DNA of 64,000 bases from Polynucleobacter antarcticus (GCF_013307245.1 NZ_CP028941.1:1240001-1304000); one strand, 5' to 3'; numbered from the stretch's first letter, positions 44,215 through 56,356 are shown. Numbers and translations are program-made. The notes: generated from the sequence alone by a model not told the origin.

Positions 44215-44370
44215 ATGGCAAATATGAATGCAGTAAGTTTTCAAACAGTTTCTGGCATCAGTTTTAAGCCTCTATTAGCTGTCTATGAGTATGTCAAATT
44301 ATTAGCTGAGGCATTTTCTGAAGCAAAGATGTTAGAACTCAAATCCCGTAAAACTTGCGGAAATTGGTAA
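44215..44370 (+). CDS. Small orphan protein (51 aa) behind paired operators
   Basis: A 51-residue frame from ATG 44215 to TAA 44370, preceded by AAGGAG at 8-nt spacing. The product has a polar start (ANMNAVSFQTVSGISF), a helix-prone middle (PLLAVYEYVKLLAEAFSEAKM) and a basic Cys-containing end (ELKSRKTCGNW). I recognise no named family; the helix followed by an E-x-x-S/R-R tail is loosely reminiscent of small DUF1127-type proteins. Good ribosome binding site, promoter with paired palindromes and a terminator downstream all support expression. No other gene fits the 492 bp between the flanking genes. Confidence 0.6.
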   Translation: MANMNAVSFQTVSGISFKPLLAVYEYVKLLAEAFSEAKMLELKSRKTCGNW

Positions 44371-44420
44371 AAATACAGCTATTTCCCACTGTTTTAGGTC
44401 ATTTTTGACGGTTTTTACAT

Positions 44421-44452
44421 AAAAAGCCTCTATTCATTTGGAAGCTTTTTTC
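44421..44452. terminator. Intrinsic terminator, likely bidirectional
   Basis: AAAAAGC (44421-44427) pairs with GCTTTTT (44444-44450) with partial inner pairing, flanked by A and T runs. It lies between the 51-residue gene and the convergent 172-residue gene that stops at 44458. Confidence 0.65.
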
Positions 44453-44457
44453 TTACC

Positions 44458-44976
44458 TTAATGATCTACACCTTCGATTTTGATGTAATAGCCATAAACA
44501 CAGCGCTTACCACCCCGCGATGGATCATGAGTGTCATAAATTACTCCATTCACCACAGCACTTAAGTGCTTAGACACCTTTACTAGCAATGTTCCGCTAG
44601 GCAACTCATCTGCCCTAAGATGAACCTGACATCCAGCACCTATCTTCATCGTCGGAATCCATTTAAACCCATGACCCAAAATGTATTCATGGAATACCTT
44701 GCGGTGATTGCCATTACGAGGAGAGGCACCGGTAGCATTCAATCGACGAGCCAGCTTGTCATGACGTAAGTCAGCATAAGCCGCATTGGCAGAGCGCAGA
44801 TCCTCATAAACCTGCAAGTAAGGCAATTGAGTTGCAATAGCAATCGAACGCACTACGCAGTCACCGGCACTACCTTTAAAGCCTGCTGCTAATCTACCCC
44901 CATCATGAAAAGCAAACTTGAGCGCCTTGATGTTGGCTGGCTTTATTTGTGCAAAAGGATTTAAAAAACTAAACAT
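44458..44976 (-). CDS. Papain-fold cysteine-peptidase-like protein, function unknown
   Basis: A 172-residue protein I cannot place in a named family. The order of motifs resembles papain-like or C39-type peptidases: a Cys at the start of a helix (GDCVVRSIAIATQLPY, C40), then a His preceded by strands (GTLLVKVSKHLSAVVNG, H137), then an Asp (VIYDTHDPSRGG, D148 or D151). No signal peptide is seen, so it is probably cytoplasmic. Similar short proteins occur in phages and bacteria, in my recollection. It begins 78 bp after glcB and could be its distal cistron. Peptidase activity is an inference from motif order. Confidence 0.65.
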   Translation of the reverse strand: MFSFLNPFAQIKPANIKALKFAFHDGGRLAAGFKGSAGDCVVRSIAIATQLPYLQVYEDLRSANAAYADLRHDKLARRLNATGASPRNGNHRKVFHEYILGHGFKWIPTMKIGAGCQVHLRADELPSGTLLVKVSKHLSAVVNGVIYDTHDPSRGGKRCVYGYYIKIEGVDH

Positions 44977-45054
44977 GATGTATCGATCTAGCTAATGAAA
45001 AATAGACTTATTTTTCAACAAATCCATTGTGCGCTACTTCTGCTGAGGGCACAT

Positions 45055-47268
45055 TTATGCGTTGGCTTTCTTCACCACTAAACGCCATGCATGTAACAAA
45101 GGCTCAGTGTAGCCATTGGGCTGCTCGAGGCCTTTAAAAATTAAATCGCGGGCAGCTTTAAAGGCGTATGAATCATTGTAATTTGGCATCATTGGCTTAT
45201 ACAAGGGATCACCTGCATTTTGTGCATCCACAATCGAAGCCATGCGAAGTAAGGCTTCATCCACCTCTGCAGCAGTCACAATTTTGTGCAGCATCCAGTT
45301 AACAATATGTTGACTAGAAATACGCAAGGTAGCGCGATCTTCCATCAATCCTACGTTATAAATGTCAGGCACTTTAGAGCAACCCACGCCCTGATCAATC
45401 CAACGAACAACATAACCCAAGATGCCTTGGCAATTGTTATACAGTGCTTCACGAATTTCTTCTTTAGTCCAATCTGGATACAGCGCTACTGGTACCGTCA
45501 ACAAATCATCTAACAAAGAGTCGTACTCAGCTGCCGTATCTTGCTTTTCCATTTCCTCTTGAATTTGTGCCACATTCACTTGGTGATAGTGCATTGCATG
45601 GAGTGTTGCAGCAGTAGGCGATGGCACCCAAGCTGTATTAGCGCCTGCTTGTGGATGGGCAATTTTTTGCTCAACCATTTCTTTCATAAGATCTGGTGCG
45701 GGCCACATACCTTTACCAATTTGTGCGCGGCCACGTAAACCACAATTGAGGCCTGCCAATACATTCCGCCGCTCATAGGCTCCGAACCACTTGCCGACCT
45801 TCATCTTGCCTTTACGTACCATGGCGCCACCGTGCATACCCGTATGAATTTCATCACCAGTCCGGTCTAAGAAACCGGTGTTGATAAACGCAACGCGCGC
45901 ACCTGCTGCGGCAATAGCAGCTTTGATATTAACGCTCAGGCGACGCTCTTCATCCATGATGCCTAACTTGACAGTATCTGCCGGCAGGTCCAATAACTTC
46001 TCTACCCGACCAAATAGTTCACCCGCAAACGCTACCTCTTCAGCACTGTGCATCTTTGGCTTCACGATATAAACAGAGCCCTTACGAGTATTACCAATAA
46101 CCTGAGAAGCTGGACGTCGAATATCATACAAAGCAATTAATACAGTCACTACTGCATCCAATATCCCTTCGTAAATTTCTTTACCTTCAGCGGTGATGAT
46201 GGCTGGATTGGTCATTAGATGACCTACATTACGCAGGAATAATAAAGAGCGGCCATGCAATGTCACTACGCCATCTTTAGCATTCAGAGCGCCAATAGCA
46301 GCAGTGTACTGACGGTCTGGATTCAAGGTACGGGTGAACTGCTTGCCGTCTTTGCTCACCTCTTCAGTTAAGGTTGCCTTCAGAATACCCAGCCAGTTTT
46401 CATAGGCAAGGACTTTATCTTCCGCATCCACTGCTGCAATCGAGTCTTCTAAATCTAAAATGGTAGAGAGAGCTGACTCTAGAACAACATCATTGATACC
46501 GGCAGCATCACTAGAGCCGATTGTCTTGCTGTGATCGATTTCAATATCAATATGAATGCCGTTATTACGCAACAACAAGGACCTAGGTGAGGCGGCATCG
46601 CCTTGATAGCCAACAAACTGCTTCTCATCTTTTAGGCCGGTATCACTGCCATCTTTTAGTTTCGCTACCAATTTATTACCACTGACTAAATACGCGACAA
46701 CATCGTGATGGGAGCCATTTGCCAAAGGCAAGGCTTGATCTAAGAAATCCCGAGCATAGGCCACTACTTTGGCTCCACGTACTGGGTTATAGGCACCTGC
46801 TTTGGTAGCACCATCTGCCTCAGAAATAACATCCGTGCCATACAAAGCATCATACAAAGAACCCCAACGCGCATTCGCTGCATTTAAAGCGTAACGGGCA
46901 TTCAGTAATGGCACTACTAATTGAGGGCCAGCCTGCAGCGCTAATTCATCATCCACATTTTTTGTAGTAGCGACTACTTTCTCTGCCACATCCTCCAAAT
47001 ATCCAATTTCTTGAAGATATTTGCGATAAGCGGGCATATCTTTAATCGGTCCAGGATTGGCCTTATGCCATTGATCAAGATCCAGTTGTAAACGATCACG
47101 CTTGGCTAGTAAGGCTTCATTTTTAGGGCTGAGATCTTTGACAATCTCCTCAAACCCTTTCCAAAAATCAGCGCTTTTGATACCTACTCCGGGTAAAACC
47201 TGGTCTTCAATAAAGCGATAAAGGGGGGTTGCTACTTGCATGCCATTACAGTTGGTGCGGGAAGTCAT
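45055..47268 (-). CDS. glcB: Malate synthase G
   Basis: Condenses glyoxylate with acetyl-CoA to malate, letting cells use glycolate and acetate-derived carbon. At 737 residues it is the monomeric G isoform. Signatures include the N-terminal [24 protein letters not shown], the [22 protein letters not shown] segment, the active-site [15 protein letters not shown], and the [11 protein letters not shown] and [25 protein letters not shown] region. Freshwater Polynucleobacter-like bacteria live on low-molecular photoproducts, which fits (inference). AAGG precedes the ATG. Confidence 0.97.
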   Translation of the reverse strand: MTSRTNCNGMQVATPLYRFIEDQVLPGVGIKSADFWKGFEEIVKDLSPKNEALLAKRDRLQLDLDQWHKANPGPIKDMPAYRKYLQEIGYLEDVAEKVVATTKNVDDELALQAGPQLVVPLLNARYALNAANARWGSLYDALYGTDVISEADGATKAGAYNPVRGAKVVAYARDFLDQALPLANGSHHDVVAYLVSGNKLVAKLKDGSDTGLKDEKQFVGYQGDAASPRSLLLRNNGIHIDIEIDHSKTIGSSDAAGINDVVLESALSTILDLEDSIAAVDAEDKVLAYENWLGILKATLTEEVSKDGKQFTRTLNPDRQYTAAIGALNAKDGVVTLHGRSLLFLRNVGHLMTNPAIITAEGKEIYEGILDAVVTVLIALYDIRRPASQVIGNTRKGSVYIVKPKMHSAEEVAFAGELFGRVEKLLDLPADTVKLGIMDEERRLSVNIKAAIAAAGARVAFINTGFLDRTGDEIHTGMHGGAMVRKGKMKVGKWFGAYERRNVLAGLNCGLRGRAQIGKGMWPAPDLMKEMVEQKIAHPQAGANTAWVPSPTAATLHAMHYHQVNVAQIQEEMEKQDTAAEYDSLLDDLLTVPVALYPDWTKEEIREALYNNCQGILGYVVRWIDQGVGCSKVPDIYNVGLMEDRATLRISSQHIVNWMLHKIVTAAEVDEALLRMASIVDAQNAGDPLYKPMMPNYNDSYAFKAARDLIFKGLEQPNGYTEPLLHAWRLVVKKANA

Positions 47269-47356
47269 TTTAAAACCTTAAGAACAAATGTGAAATAAAC
47301 GAGGATGTATCAAATTAAATAAGTAACGCTATATTTTACGTGTTTTTATTTGCCAC

Positions 47357-48745
<1,389 letters not shown>

Positions 48746-49909
48746 CTACTTTTGCTTCACTTCCCAAGAATCACCTTTTTTAACTAACTCACGATTGCAA
48801 AGGTATTCAGCAGTTTCTACAGCATCATCCGGCATTGCCTGAATCACTACCTCACCTGTATGACGTAACTCTGTGATTTTACGAGTCAGAGTGACATCAT
48901 TGATCCAAGGAGCCACAATAGCAGGTCGACGTACCCATTGTGGCGCTAAGTGCGCTAAGCTTAGTAAATCCAAAGAGAAGCCTGTTGCGGGACGTGCTCT
49001 ACCAAATGCTTGGCCGACATGATCATAACGACCACCACGAGCAATAGGCTGTGGCAACTGATCTACATAAGCAGCAAACATCACACCACTGTGATATTGA
49101 TAGCCACGCAAGTCTGCTAAATCGATACTTAGCTCAAGCTCTTTAGAAAATCCAGCTGCAGCCGTGGCTAAGCAATCTAATTGACTCAGCGCTTCATCAA
49201 TCAGCGAATGTTTTGGCAAAATCTTTTGAGCTTGGGCCAACACTTCAGTGCATGAACCATTTAACTCAGTAAGGGTCATCAATGCTTGCGCAGATTCGGG
49301 TGGTAAGCATTGAGCCCAAGAAGCAAGACGTGTCCGATCCTTACTTTGCAATAAGCCATAAATTAATTCAATATCTTCTTTGCTAATATTTTGGCCATCC
49401 AAAATACCCTCAAGAACACCCGCGTGAGAGAAATCTAAATACACTTTGTGAATACCAGCGACATTCAAGGTGCTAAGCAAGAGCGTTATTGCTTCAAAAT
49501 CAGCTTCCCAGCTAGCGCAACCATAAATCTCAGCCCCAATTTGTAACTCCTCACGGGCAGCACTGCCTACTGGAGTACGCGCATGAGCAATTGACCCGGC
49601 ATAACAAAGCCGCGTAACACCCTCACGGTTCAGTAAATGGGCATCAATACGAGCAACCTGCGGCGTCATATCAGCACGCAAACCTAAGGTGCGGCCAGAT
49701 AACTGATCTACCAATTTAAAAGTTTGCAAATTCAGATCAGACCCAGTGCCAGTCAATAAAGAATCTAGAAATTCCAGAATCGGAGGAGCAACGAGCTCAT
49801 AGCCGTAAGATTGGTATAAATCTAAGATGGAGCGACGTAGGGCCTCTACCTTGCGTGCCTCTGATGGCAAAACATCCGCTATATCTTCAGGAAGCAGCCA
49901 ACGATTCAT
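48746..49909 (-). CDS. hisZ: ATP phosphoribosyltransferase regulatory subunit
   Basis: A class II aminoacyl-tRNA-synthetase paralogue (387 residues) lacking tRNA charging that joins the short form of HisG to give histidine-feedback control in the first step of histidine synthesis. It keeps the HisRS-like fold with WLLPEDIADVLPSEARKVEALRRSIL, LRADMTPQVARIDAHLL and GGRYDHVGQAFGRARPATGFSLDL. It lies between hflC (18 bp) and purA, as in other Burkholderiales, so a short-form hisG is expected elsewhere in the genome. Confidence 0.95.
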   Translation of the reverse strand: MNRWLLPEDIADVLPSEARKVEALRRSILDLYQSYGYELVAPPILEFLDSLLTGTGSDLNLQTFKLVDQLSGRTLGLRADMTPQVARIDAHLLNREGVTRLCYAGSIAHARTPVGSAAREELQIGAEIYGCASWEADFEAITLLLSTLNVAGIHKVYLDFSHAGVLEGILDGQNISKEDIELIYGLLQSKDRTRLASWAQCLPPESAQALMTLTELNGSCTEVLAQAQKILPKHSLIDEALSQLDCLATAAAGFSKELELSIDLADLRGYQYHSGVMFAAYVDQLPQPIARGGRYDHVGQAFGRARPATGFSLDLLSLAHLAPQWVRRPAIVAPWINDVTLTRKITELRHTGEVVIQAMPDDAVETAEYLCNRELVKKGDSWEVKQK

Positions 49910-49927
49910 AATCTAAAATCTCTATCC

Positions 49928-50800
49928 TCAGTTTTTCTTATTCAAGAATTTAAAGAATTCATTATTAGGCTCTATGACCATAACGTCTTTCTTATCCTTG
50001 AAAGAACTGCGATAAGCCTGAAGACTCTGATAAAACTGGGCAAATTGGGCATCACGTCCGAAAGCTTCTGCATATAAGGCAGTGGCTTTTGCATCACCAG
50101 CGCCTTTAATTTTCTGCGCATCACGATAGGCTTCAGCCAAAATCGTATCGCGTTGACGTTCCGCATTAGCACGCGTCTTGTCTGACTCAGCAGCACCCGT
50201 AGAGCGCAACTCATTAGCAACCTGCTTGCGCTCTGCTTCCATACGGCGATAGACAGAGTCACTAATTTCAGCGAGAAGGTCAACACGTTTTAAGCGGACG
50301 TCCACAATCTCGACACCAATGTCAGCAGCATCAGCAGCAACTTTTTTCCGAATACCTTGCATCACCTCTTCGCGCTGCTCTGAAATTATCTCTCGTACAG
50401 TTCGCTTGGTGAACTCTTCGTTTAGAGCAGAACGTATGAGCTGACTTAAACGATCTTGCGCTAAACGCTCATCACCCTTAAAGCTCACAAAGAATTTACG
50501 TGGGTCAACAATCCTCCACTTGACATAAGAATCTACCAAAAGATTCTTTTTCTCAGCAGTAATAAAGCGCTCTGCCTCAGGCGTATCAATCGTCAAAATA
50601 CGGCGATCAAAGAAGCGAATATTTTCAAAAGGCGCAGGTAACTTGACTTGCAGACCGGGTTGCTCTATTACACGGACAATTTGTCCAAAAGCGAACACCA
50701 CTGCAAATTTACGTTGGTCAAGGATAAAAATACTGGATGACAAAACGTAAGCCAGTGCAATAAGCCCAGCGATAGCGGCTAGAAGACGATTTGGGTTCAT
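49928..50800 (-). CDS. hflC: FtsH protease modulator HflC
   Basis: Membrane-anchored SPFH/prohibitin protein (290 residues) that with HflK forms a large periplasm-facing cage around the FtsH protease and tunes its activity. One N-terminal transmembrane segment (LLAAIAGLIALAYVLSSSIFI) is followed by the SPFH domain (VFAFGQIVRVIEQPGLQVKLP) and a helical AEAYRDAQKIKGAGDAKA region. Its ATG overlaps the hflK stop by 1 bp, a sign of translational coupling. Confidence 0.96.
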   Translation of the reverse strand: MNPNRLLAAIAGLIALAYVLSSSIFILDQRKFAVVFAFGQIVRVIEQPGLQVKLPAPFENIRFFDRRILTIDTPEAERFITAEKKNLLVDSYVKWRIVDPRKFFVSFKGDERLAQDRLSQLIRSALNEEFTKRTVREIISEQREEVMQGIRKKVAADAADIGVEIVDVRLKRVDLLAEISDSVYRRMEAERKQVANELRSTGAAESDKTRANAERQRDTILAEAYRDAQKIKGAGDAKATALYAEAFGRDAQFAQFYQSLQAYRSSFKDKKDVMVIEPNNEFFKFLNKKN

Positions 50801-52278
50801 TATCTGACCTCCCGATCACGGCTTCGTAAGCCAGAGTTATTTCCACCCGTAGCAGAAGGACTGATATTTGGGGTAGGCGTATTTACAATAGGCGCAGCAG
50901 GATTGCCCGTAGCGCCACCCACCGTTACTGAACCTGTAGGTGTGTTGCCGGAGACTTGACCAGCAGCTACTTGCGCACTTTCTGCACTGACTTGAGCTAC
51001 GAGCTTATCTAGCGGTAAATACAAGAGACTATTGCTCTTGGTAGTGTCTACCAACACCTTAGTGACATTGTTGTACATCTCACGCATCGTATCGATGTAC
51101 ATCCGATCACGCGTCACGCCAGGTGCTTTGGAATACTCTGCTAGCACTTGCTTGAAGCGTCCAGCATCACCCTCTGCTGTTGCTATCACTCGAGCTTTAT
51201 AACCCTCGGCTTCTTGCATCAGTCGTGCAGCCGTACCTTTAGCGCGAGGAATAATGTCATTGGCGTAAGCTTGACCTTCACTCTTCAAGCGCTCTTGATC
51301 TTGTCCAGCTTTCACTGCATCGTCAAAAGCTGCTTGCACTTGCTCAGGGGGTTGAACGTTTTGAACGGTCACGCTGGTGACAAAAATACCTGTCTTGTAA
51401 CTATCAAGAATTTTTTGAATTGAATTGGCTAAATCCACGCCAATCTTTTCACGACCCTCATAAAGCACGGTATCCATCTTGCTGCGAGCAACAATTTCGC
51501 GCACTGCAGTTTCTGCTGCTTGGACAACCGCAGTATCTGGATCGCGGTTATTGAATAAGTAATCGGTAGGGTCTTTTAAGCGGTACTGAACTGCAAAGCG
51601 CACATCGATGATATTTTCATCCTCTGTAAGCATGGAGGAGTCTTTTTGGTTGGTCGCCTTAATCAGTACTGAACGACCTACTTCAACGGATCGCACGCCC
51701 GATAAATTGACTGTCTCATCGGACTGAACAGGCCAAGGCATCCGCCAGTTAATACCGGGACTCGCAGTGTAGTCATATTTGCCAAAGGTGGTAACTACAC
51801 CTGCTTGACCTTCCTGAATCATGAAGATCCCTGAAGCCATCCAAATTAAGAACACACCACTACCTGCCACCAAAACGGTAGATTTAGCCGTGAACGGATT
51901 AGTGAAATTAAAATCAGGCGTTCTCATACCGCCACCACCGCCACCCCGATCAGATGGTGGTGGAATATCCGTGCTGTTGGGTTTATTCGCTGGTCTGCGT
52001 GGGGAAGAGCCTGGCTTTTTACCGCCAAAAATACTGCCTAAGCGATCATTAAAATCACGCCATAGTTCATCTAAATCAGGAGGACCACTTGGCTTGGAGG
52101 GTTGAGGATTTTTAGGTTGAGCCTCTACCGGCTTATCAGCCTCAGGATTGCCTGGCTCAACTTTAGGGGCTTGCTCACCACTCTGCCCATCTTTAGCATC
52201 TTTTGATCCGTTACCAGGATGGCTATTGCCCCAGCCTGGATCATTGATAGAGAAAAACTCAAGAAATTTACGCGTCAT
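50800..52278 (-). CDS. hflK: FtsH protease modulator HflK
   Basis: Partner of HflC, 492 residues. The cytoplasmic N-terminus is rich in Gly, Pro and Lys (about 1-120). A transmembrane segment (VLVAGSGVFLIWMASGIFMI) precedes the SPFH domain (GQAGVVTTFGKYDYTASPGINW) and a long coiled region (LMQEAEGYKARVIATAEGDAGRFKQVL). A Gly/Thr/Pro-rich tail ends the protein. It overlaps hflX by 11 bp and hflC by 1 bp. Confidence 0.96.
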   Translation of the reverse strand: MTRKFLEFFSINDPGWGNSHPGNGSKDAKDGQSGEQAPKVEPGNPEADKPVEAQPKNPQPSKPSGPPDLDELWRDFNDRLGSIFGGKKPGSSPRRPANKPNSTDIPPPSDRGGGGGGMRTPDFNFTNPFTAKSTVLVAGSGVFLIWMASGIFMIQEGQAGVVTTFGKYDYTASPGINWRMPWPVQSDETVNLSGVRSVEVGRSVLIKATNQKDSSMLTEDENIIDVRFAVQYRLKDPTDYLFNNRDPDTAVVQAAETAVREIVARSKMDTVLYEGREKIGVDLANSIQKILDSYKTGIFVTSVTVQNVQPPEQVQAAFDDAVKAGQDQERLKSEGQAYANDIIPRAKGTAARLMQEAEGYKARVIATAEGDAGRFKQVLAEYSKAPGVTRDRMYIDTMREMYNNVTKVLVDTTKSNSLLYLPLDKLVAQVSAESAQVAAGQVSGNTPTGSVTVGGATGNPAAPIVNTPTPNISPSATGGNNSGLRSRDREVR

Positions 52279-53554
52279 TGGATAGATATTTTCGTGTTGG
52301 AATCGGATTAAATTCTGAAGACTCTGGTCGCTCTGGTAAAGGGGCTAATAACTCGTCCGGGGCCATTTGCGTCTTGGCACGGTTGTGTTCAAACCTTATT
52401 CTATCAGTCATTTGAGAGCATTCCGCTAGGGCAGATCGCAATAAATCCAGGCCTAGGCCAGTCTTGGCGGAAAGGAAAATTTGGCTCGGTACTCCGGCAG
52501 AGTCACGCTCTAAAACGGCACCACGATGAAAGGTCTGCGGCATCTGATCGATCTTATTCATAACCTCTATACGGGGGATGTCATCAGCCCCAATCTCCCT
52601 TAAAACAGCCTCTACTTCGGCTTTTTGCTCACGGGCAACGGGACTACAGGCATCAATGACATGCAAAATCAGATCAGCATGGATAGTTTCATCCAAGGTC
52701 GCCCTGAACGCCTCCACTAACTGATGAGGTAATTCTCGGATAAATCCAACGGTGTCAGACACCACAATTGACCCTACATCGACTAGGTGAACTTTTCTTG
52801 AGGTGGTATCCAAAGTAGCAAATAGTTGGTCGGCAGCATAAGCGCCAGCCTTGGTTAAAGCATTAAATAAGCTAGATTTTCCCGCATTGGTATAGCCTAC
52901 CAAGGAGACTGAAAAAACATCTTTCCGATTGCGGGCTCTTCTTTGAGTTCTTTGCTGACGCTGGAGCTTCTCTAGCTCATTTTCCAAACGCTTAGCTTTC
53001 GTTGCCAACATACGGCGATCCAACTCCATCTGGGTTTCACCCGGACCTCCACGAACGCCAATGCCGCCTCTTTGACGCTCTAGGTGGCTCCAAGCCCTAA
53101 CCAGCCGAGACATGCGGTAACGCACTTGGGCTAACTCAACCTGGGTTTTACCAATATGACTTTGTGCCCTCTGGCTAAAAATATCTAAAATCAAACCAGT
53201 TCGGTCCATCACATGAAAGCCGAGGTGGCGCTCTAAATTACGCTGCTGGGTTGGAGAAAGCGGATGATTAAAGATAGCGAGTTCCGCGCCCTGCTCTTCC
53301 ATGACCTTTTGCAACTCATTGACTTTGCCAGACCCAATAAATAATGCGGGATCGGTTTTACCCTTGCGGGCAATGACACTGGCCACCGGGATTGAACCGG
53401 CACTATCAGCTAAGAGGCTCAGTTCGGCCATGCTCTCGGCAAAATCTTCTCGTCCGGTATCAACCCCTACGAGAACTGCCCTTGCTGCATCTACGCCAGT
53501 CTTATGCAGGGCTTGGCTCTTCCGTACGGAATTCCACAGCGCGAGCGGGAACAA
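52268..53554 (-). CDS. hflX: GTPase HflX
   Basis: Ribosome-associated GTPase (up to 428 residues) that splits stalled 70S ribosomes, notably after heat stress. The HflX N-domain ([37 protein letters not shown]) and GxGE linker [13 protein letters not shown] precede the G domain: G1 [10 protein letters not shown]3 DTVGF, G4 NKID. The start is uncertain: the longest version begins with TTG at 53554 and overlaps hfq by 53 bp without a clear Shine-Dalgarno, and no ATG lies nearer. The conserved part begins at about residue 25 (ARAVLVGVD). Confidence 0.92.
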   Translation of the reverse strand: MFPLALWNSVRKSQALHKTGVDAARAVLVGVDTGREDFAESMAELSLLADSAGSIPVASVIARKGKTDPALFIGSGKVNELQKVMEEQGAELAIFNHPLSPTQQRNLERHLGFHVMDRTGLILDIFSQRAQSHIGKTQVELAQVRYRMSRLVRAWSHLERQRGGIGVRGGPGETQMELDRRMLATKAKRLENELEKLQRQQRTQRRARNRKDVFSVSLVGYTNAGKSSLFNALTKAGAYAADQLFATLDTTSRKVHLVDVGSIVVSDTVGFIRELPHQLVEAFRATLDETIHADLILHVIDACSPVAREQKAEVEAVLREIGADDIPRIEVMNKIDQMPQTFHRGAVLERDSAGVPSQIFLSAKTGLGLDLLRSALAECSQMTDRIRFEHNRAKTQMAPDELLAPLPERPESSEFNPIPTRKYLSNDA

Positions 53555-53744
53555 TAGTGGAAATCGCGTGTTTGTAAACCATCTGGGTGACGGTATTGCG
53601 CAACAAAATCACATACTGATCATAGGATTCAATATTGCCCTGCAACTTGATGCCATTAACTAGATAAATAGACACTGGCACATGCTCTTTGCGCAAAGCA
53701 TTGAGGAAGGGGTCTTGTAGTAACTGGGTTTTACTAATGTTCAT
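53502..53744 (-). CDS. hfq: RNA chaperone Hfq
   Basis: Hexameric Sm-like protein (80 residues) that pairs small RNAs with mRNAs. Sm1 ([27 protein letters not shown]) and Sm2 ([12 protein letters not shown], with the KH motif) are intact, with the proximal-face [11 protein letters not shown]. The C-terminal tail is short. AAGGAG lies before the ATG. It precedes hflX as in many proteobacteria. Its presence makes Hfq-dependent small RNAs such as the candidate at 37274 plausible. Confidence 0.98.
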   Translation of the reverse strand: MNISKTQLLQDPFLNALRKEHVPVSIYLVNGIKLQGNIESYDQYVILLRNTVTQMVYKHAISTIVPARAVEFRTEEPSPA

Positions 53745-53812
53745 ACTGCTCCTTATGGAATTTTTATAGCTTGGGAGTCTTGCTTTTTTAAATGGTGCAT
53801 CTTGAATTTAAA

Positions 53813-53840
53813 ACTGTAGCTCGTTTACTGTAGCTCGTTT
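53813..53840. repeat. Perfect 14-bp tandem duplication upstream of hfq
   Basis: ACTGTAGCTCGTTT occurs twice with no gap (53813-53826, 53827-53840) in the 105-bp der-hfq intergenic space, 10 bp after the der stop codon in the direction of transcription. It may be a recent slippage duplication or a repeated binding site in the hfq promoter region. Confidence 0.7.
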
Positions 53841-53849
53841 TACAGCTTC

Positions 53850-55205
53850 TTACTTTTTCTTCCCTTTATCTGCATCAACGTAAGGGTTTTTAGCAGTATT
53901 CATCTGAATTCTGAGAGGGGTGCCGCGCAGCTTGAAAACATCCCTAAAGCGCCCTTCTAAATAACGCTTATAACTATCTGTCACACCGCTCAAAGATGTT
54001 CCATGAATCACCACAATGGGGGGGTTCATACCGCCTTGGTGAGCGTAACGAAGTTTTGGACGCCCCATACCAACGCGTTTTGGCTGTTGATGCTCAATCG
54101 CCTCTTGCAAAATACGGGTCAATCGTGGAGTGGGTAGCTTTGCCATCGCTGCTGCATAAGCCGAATCTACATCCTTAAAGAGCTCTTTTAATCCTGTACC
54201 TTTTTTAGCGGAGATGGGGTGAACGTTCGCGAAATCCAAAAAGCGAAGTTTTTGAGCAATCTCTAAACGGGCACGTTCTTTGACATACGTATCCAGACCA
54301 TCCCACTTGTTCACTGCAACGACTAGAGCGCGCCCTGCCTCCACAATAAATCCAGCAATATGGGCATCTTGCTCTGAAATATCTTGCTGAGCATCCAACA
54401 TCAGGATCACTACATTACAGTCAGCAATCGCTTGCAATGTTTTCACTACCGAGAATTTTTCAATCGCTTCAAATACCTTTCCACGCCGACGCAGGCCAGC
54501 CGTATCCACCAAAATGTAGGGCTTGCCATTACGCTCAAAAGGAACCTCAATAGCATCGCGTGTAGTACCAGGCATGTCAAATGCAATGACCCGCTCTTCG
54601 CCGATTAACTTATTAATCAAGGTCGACTTGCCAACGTTGGGGCGACCCACTACCGCAATCTTCATGGGGCGATTAGGATCGTTATCTTTTTCCTCTAGCT
54701 CTGGCTCGGCAATACCCAAAGAATCCAAAGCGTCATCAATCAGGCCACGGACACCGTCACCATGCGCAGAAGAAATCGGGAACGGCTCACCCAAACCCAT
54801 TTCATGAAAGTCTGCAGTGACAACACCAGCTTGCATGCCTTCTGTTTTATTGACAGCCAAAATAATGGGTCGACCCGTCTTGCGTAAAAAATCCGCAATC
54901 ACGCGATCCTGAGGTGCCATGCCTAAACGGCCATCTACCAAAAAAATAACAATGTCTGATTCAGCAACGGCTTGCTTAGTCTGCTTCGCCATCTCAGCGA
55001 CAATGCCGGTTTTTGCTACTGGCTCAAAGCCACCAGTATCTACACAAATAAATGGGCGCTCACCGATCCGGCCTTTGCCATAGTGACGATCACGCGTCAA
55101 ACCAGAAAAGTCTGCCACTAAGGCATCACGCGAACGAGTGAGGCGGTTAAACAATGTCGACTTGCCTACATTAGGGCGGCCAACAATAGTGATGACTGGG
55201 TTCAT
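53850..55205 (-). CDS. der: Ribosome biogenesis GTPase Der (EngA)
   Basis: Essential GTPase with two tandem G domains needed for 50S maturation; 451 residues. First G domain: [20 protein letters not shown]. Second: [24 protein letters not shown]-like C-terminal domain follows, with [19 protein letters not shown]. The ATG overlaps the bamB stop by 4 bp. Confidence 0.98.
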   Translation of the reverse strand: MNPVITIVGRPNVGKSTLFNRLTRSRDALVADFSGLTRDRHYGKGRIGERPFICVDTGGFEPVAKTGIVAEMAKQTKQAVAESDIVIFLVDGRLGMAPQDRVIADFLRKTGRPIILAVNKTEGMQAGVVTADFHEMGLGEPFPISSAHGDGVRGLIDDALDSLGIAEPELEEKDNDPNRPMKIAVVGRPNVGKSTLINKLIGEERVIAFDMPGTTRDAIEVPFERNGKPYILVDTAGLRRRGKVFEAIEKFSVVKTLQAIADCNVVILMLDAQQDISEQDAHIAGFIVEAGRALVVAVNKWDGLDTYVKERARLEIAQKLRFLDFANVHPISAKKGTGLKELFKDVDSAYAAAMAKLPTPRLTRILQEAIEHQQPKRVGMGRPKLRYAHQGGMNPPIVVIHGTSLSGVTDSYKRYLEGRFRDVFKLRGTPLRIQMNTAKNPYVDADKGKKK

Positions 55206-56356
55206 TTGGGACTGTACGCCGCTAGTTTTCCACCTTGGGATTGAACCAAGATGAGCCCGCTGACCGCAATGGGTGCAGCAGTGATGGGACTACTATCATG
55301 ACGAATCCGTGCCAGCATTTCGCCCTTCTCTTGTGAAAAGGCATGCACATAACCTTGTGCATCCCCCATCAGTAATACTTTACCTATGGCTAGTGGCTCA
55401 CCGACACCTCTAAAACTCAGTTGAGTATTTTCCCAAAACTGTGAGCCGTCTTTTACAGAAAATGCAGTGACATAGGAGCGCTCATTTGCAGAAAACACCA
55501 AGTCAGGGCTTTGGGCTGTACCGGTATAGCTGGAGTAATCTTTAAACCACAGTAAGTTACCCGTTCTGGCTTGACCACAACCAATGCGGCCTTGATAAGA
55601 CACAGCACAGATGACATCGCCTTCCATACTTGGCTTCGCTGTGACATCGTTCAAGCGCTCAATTTCAGAAAAGCCTTTTGGAAAGGATACGGGTGTCTCC
55701 CATACAAGCCCACCATTCGCAATCGCAATCATGCCAAAACGACCGCCCGCAAAGCCCGTCACAATCACTTCATTCGCGATTGGCAACATGCCATAACCCA
55801 CGCGCAAAGATAGAGCAGATTGTTGACGCTGATAAGTCCACTTACGAACGCCAGTAAGTGCATCTAAACCAACAAAACGATTATCTAAAGTACGAATGAC
55901 AACGACGCCACCAGCAACTACAGGGGCTGTTAACACTTCACTGCCAAGATTCATATTCCAGATAGCTTTACCTGTGTCGTCGTAAGCATAGACAACGCCT
56001 TTAGTGGTCACGACTGCGGTAGTTCGCCCATCAGAGCCCGGGCCAATTGATAAACGATCCGGGGCAGATGCTTCCCATATTTTTTGCCCCGTGCGCAAGT
56101 CAATCTTCATCACATTGCCCCGGTGCGAAGCGGTATAGACGGCATCACCTGCAACCGTTGGATGAAAGCTAAAAGGCTCGGATGAACCAATGCTGGTTGA
56201 CCATACTGGCACTAAATCAAACTGATTACTTACTGGAACAAGTTCTGCAGGTTTGCGCACGCGTGCACTACCAGAGCAGGCAGCTAAAGTGACCACAATA
56301 GAGCCAATCAGTGCAGTCCTTACTACTTGCTTTACTACATACTTTAAGTCAACCAT
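55202..56356 (-). CDS. bamB: Outer membrane assembly lipoprotein BamB
   Basis: Beta-propeller lipoprotein of the BAM complex that inserts outer-membrane proteins. The 384-residue precursor has a lipoprotein signal ([14 protein letters not shown], lipobox LAAC) and PQQ-like blades ([26 protein letters not shown] and similar repeats). It overlaps yfgM by 1 bp and der by 4 bp, the standard arrangement. Confidence 0.96.
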   Translation of the reverse strand: MVDLKYVVKQVVRTALIGSIVVTLAACSGSARVRKPAELVPVSNQFDLVPVWSTSIGSSEPFSFHPTVAGDAVYTASHRGNVMKIDLRTGQKIWEASAPDRLSIGPGSDGRTTAVVTTKGVVYAYDDTGKAIWNMNLGSEVLTAPVVAGGVVVIRTLDNRFVGLDALTGVRKWTYQRQQSALSLRVGYGMLPIANEVIVTGFAGGRFGMIAIANGGLVWETPVSFPKGFSEIERLNDVTAKPSMEGDVICAVSYQGRIGCGQARTGNLLWFKDYSSYTGTAQSPDLVFSANERSYVTAFSVKDGSQFWENTQLSFRGVGEPLAIGKVLLMGDAQGYVHAFSQEKGEMLARIRHDSSPITAAPIAVSGLILVQSQGGKLAAYSPK

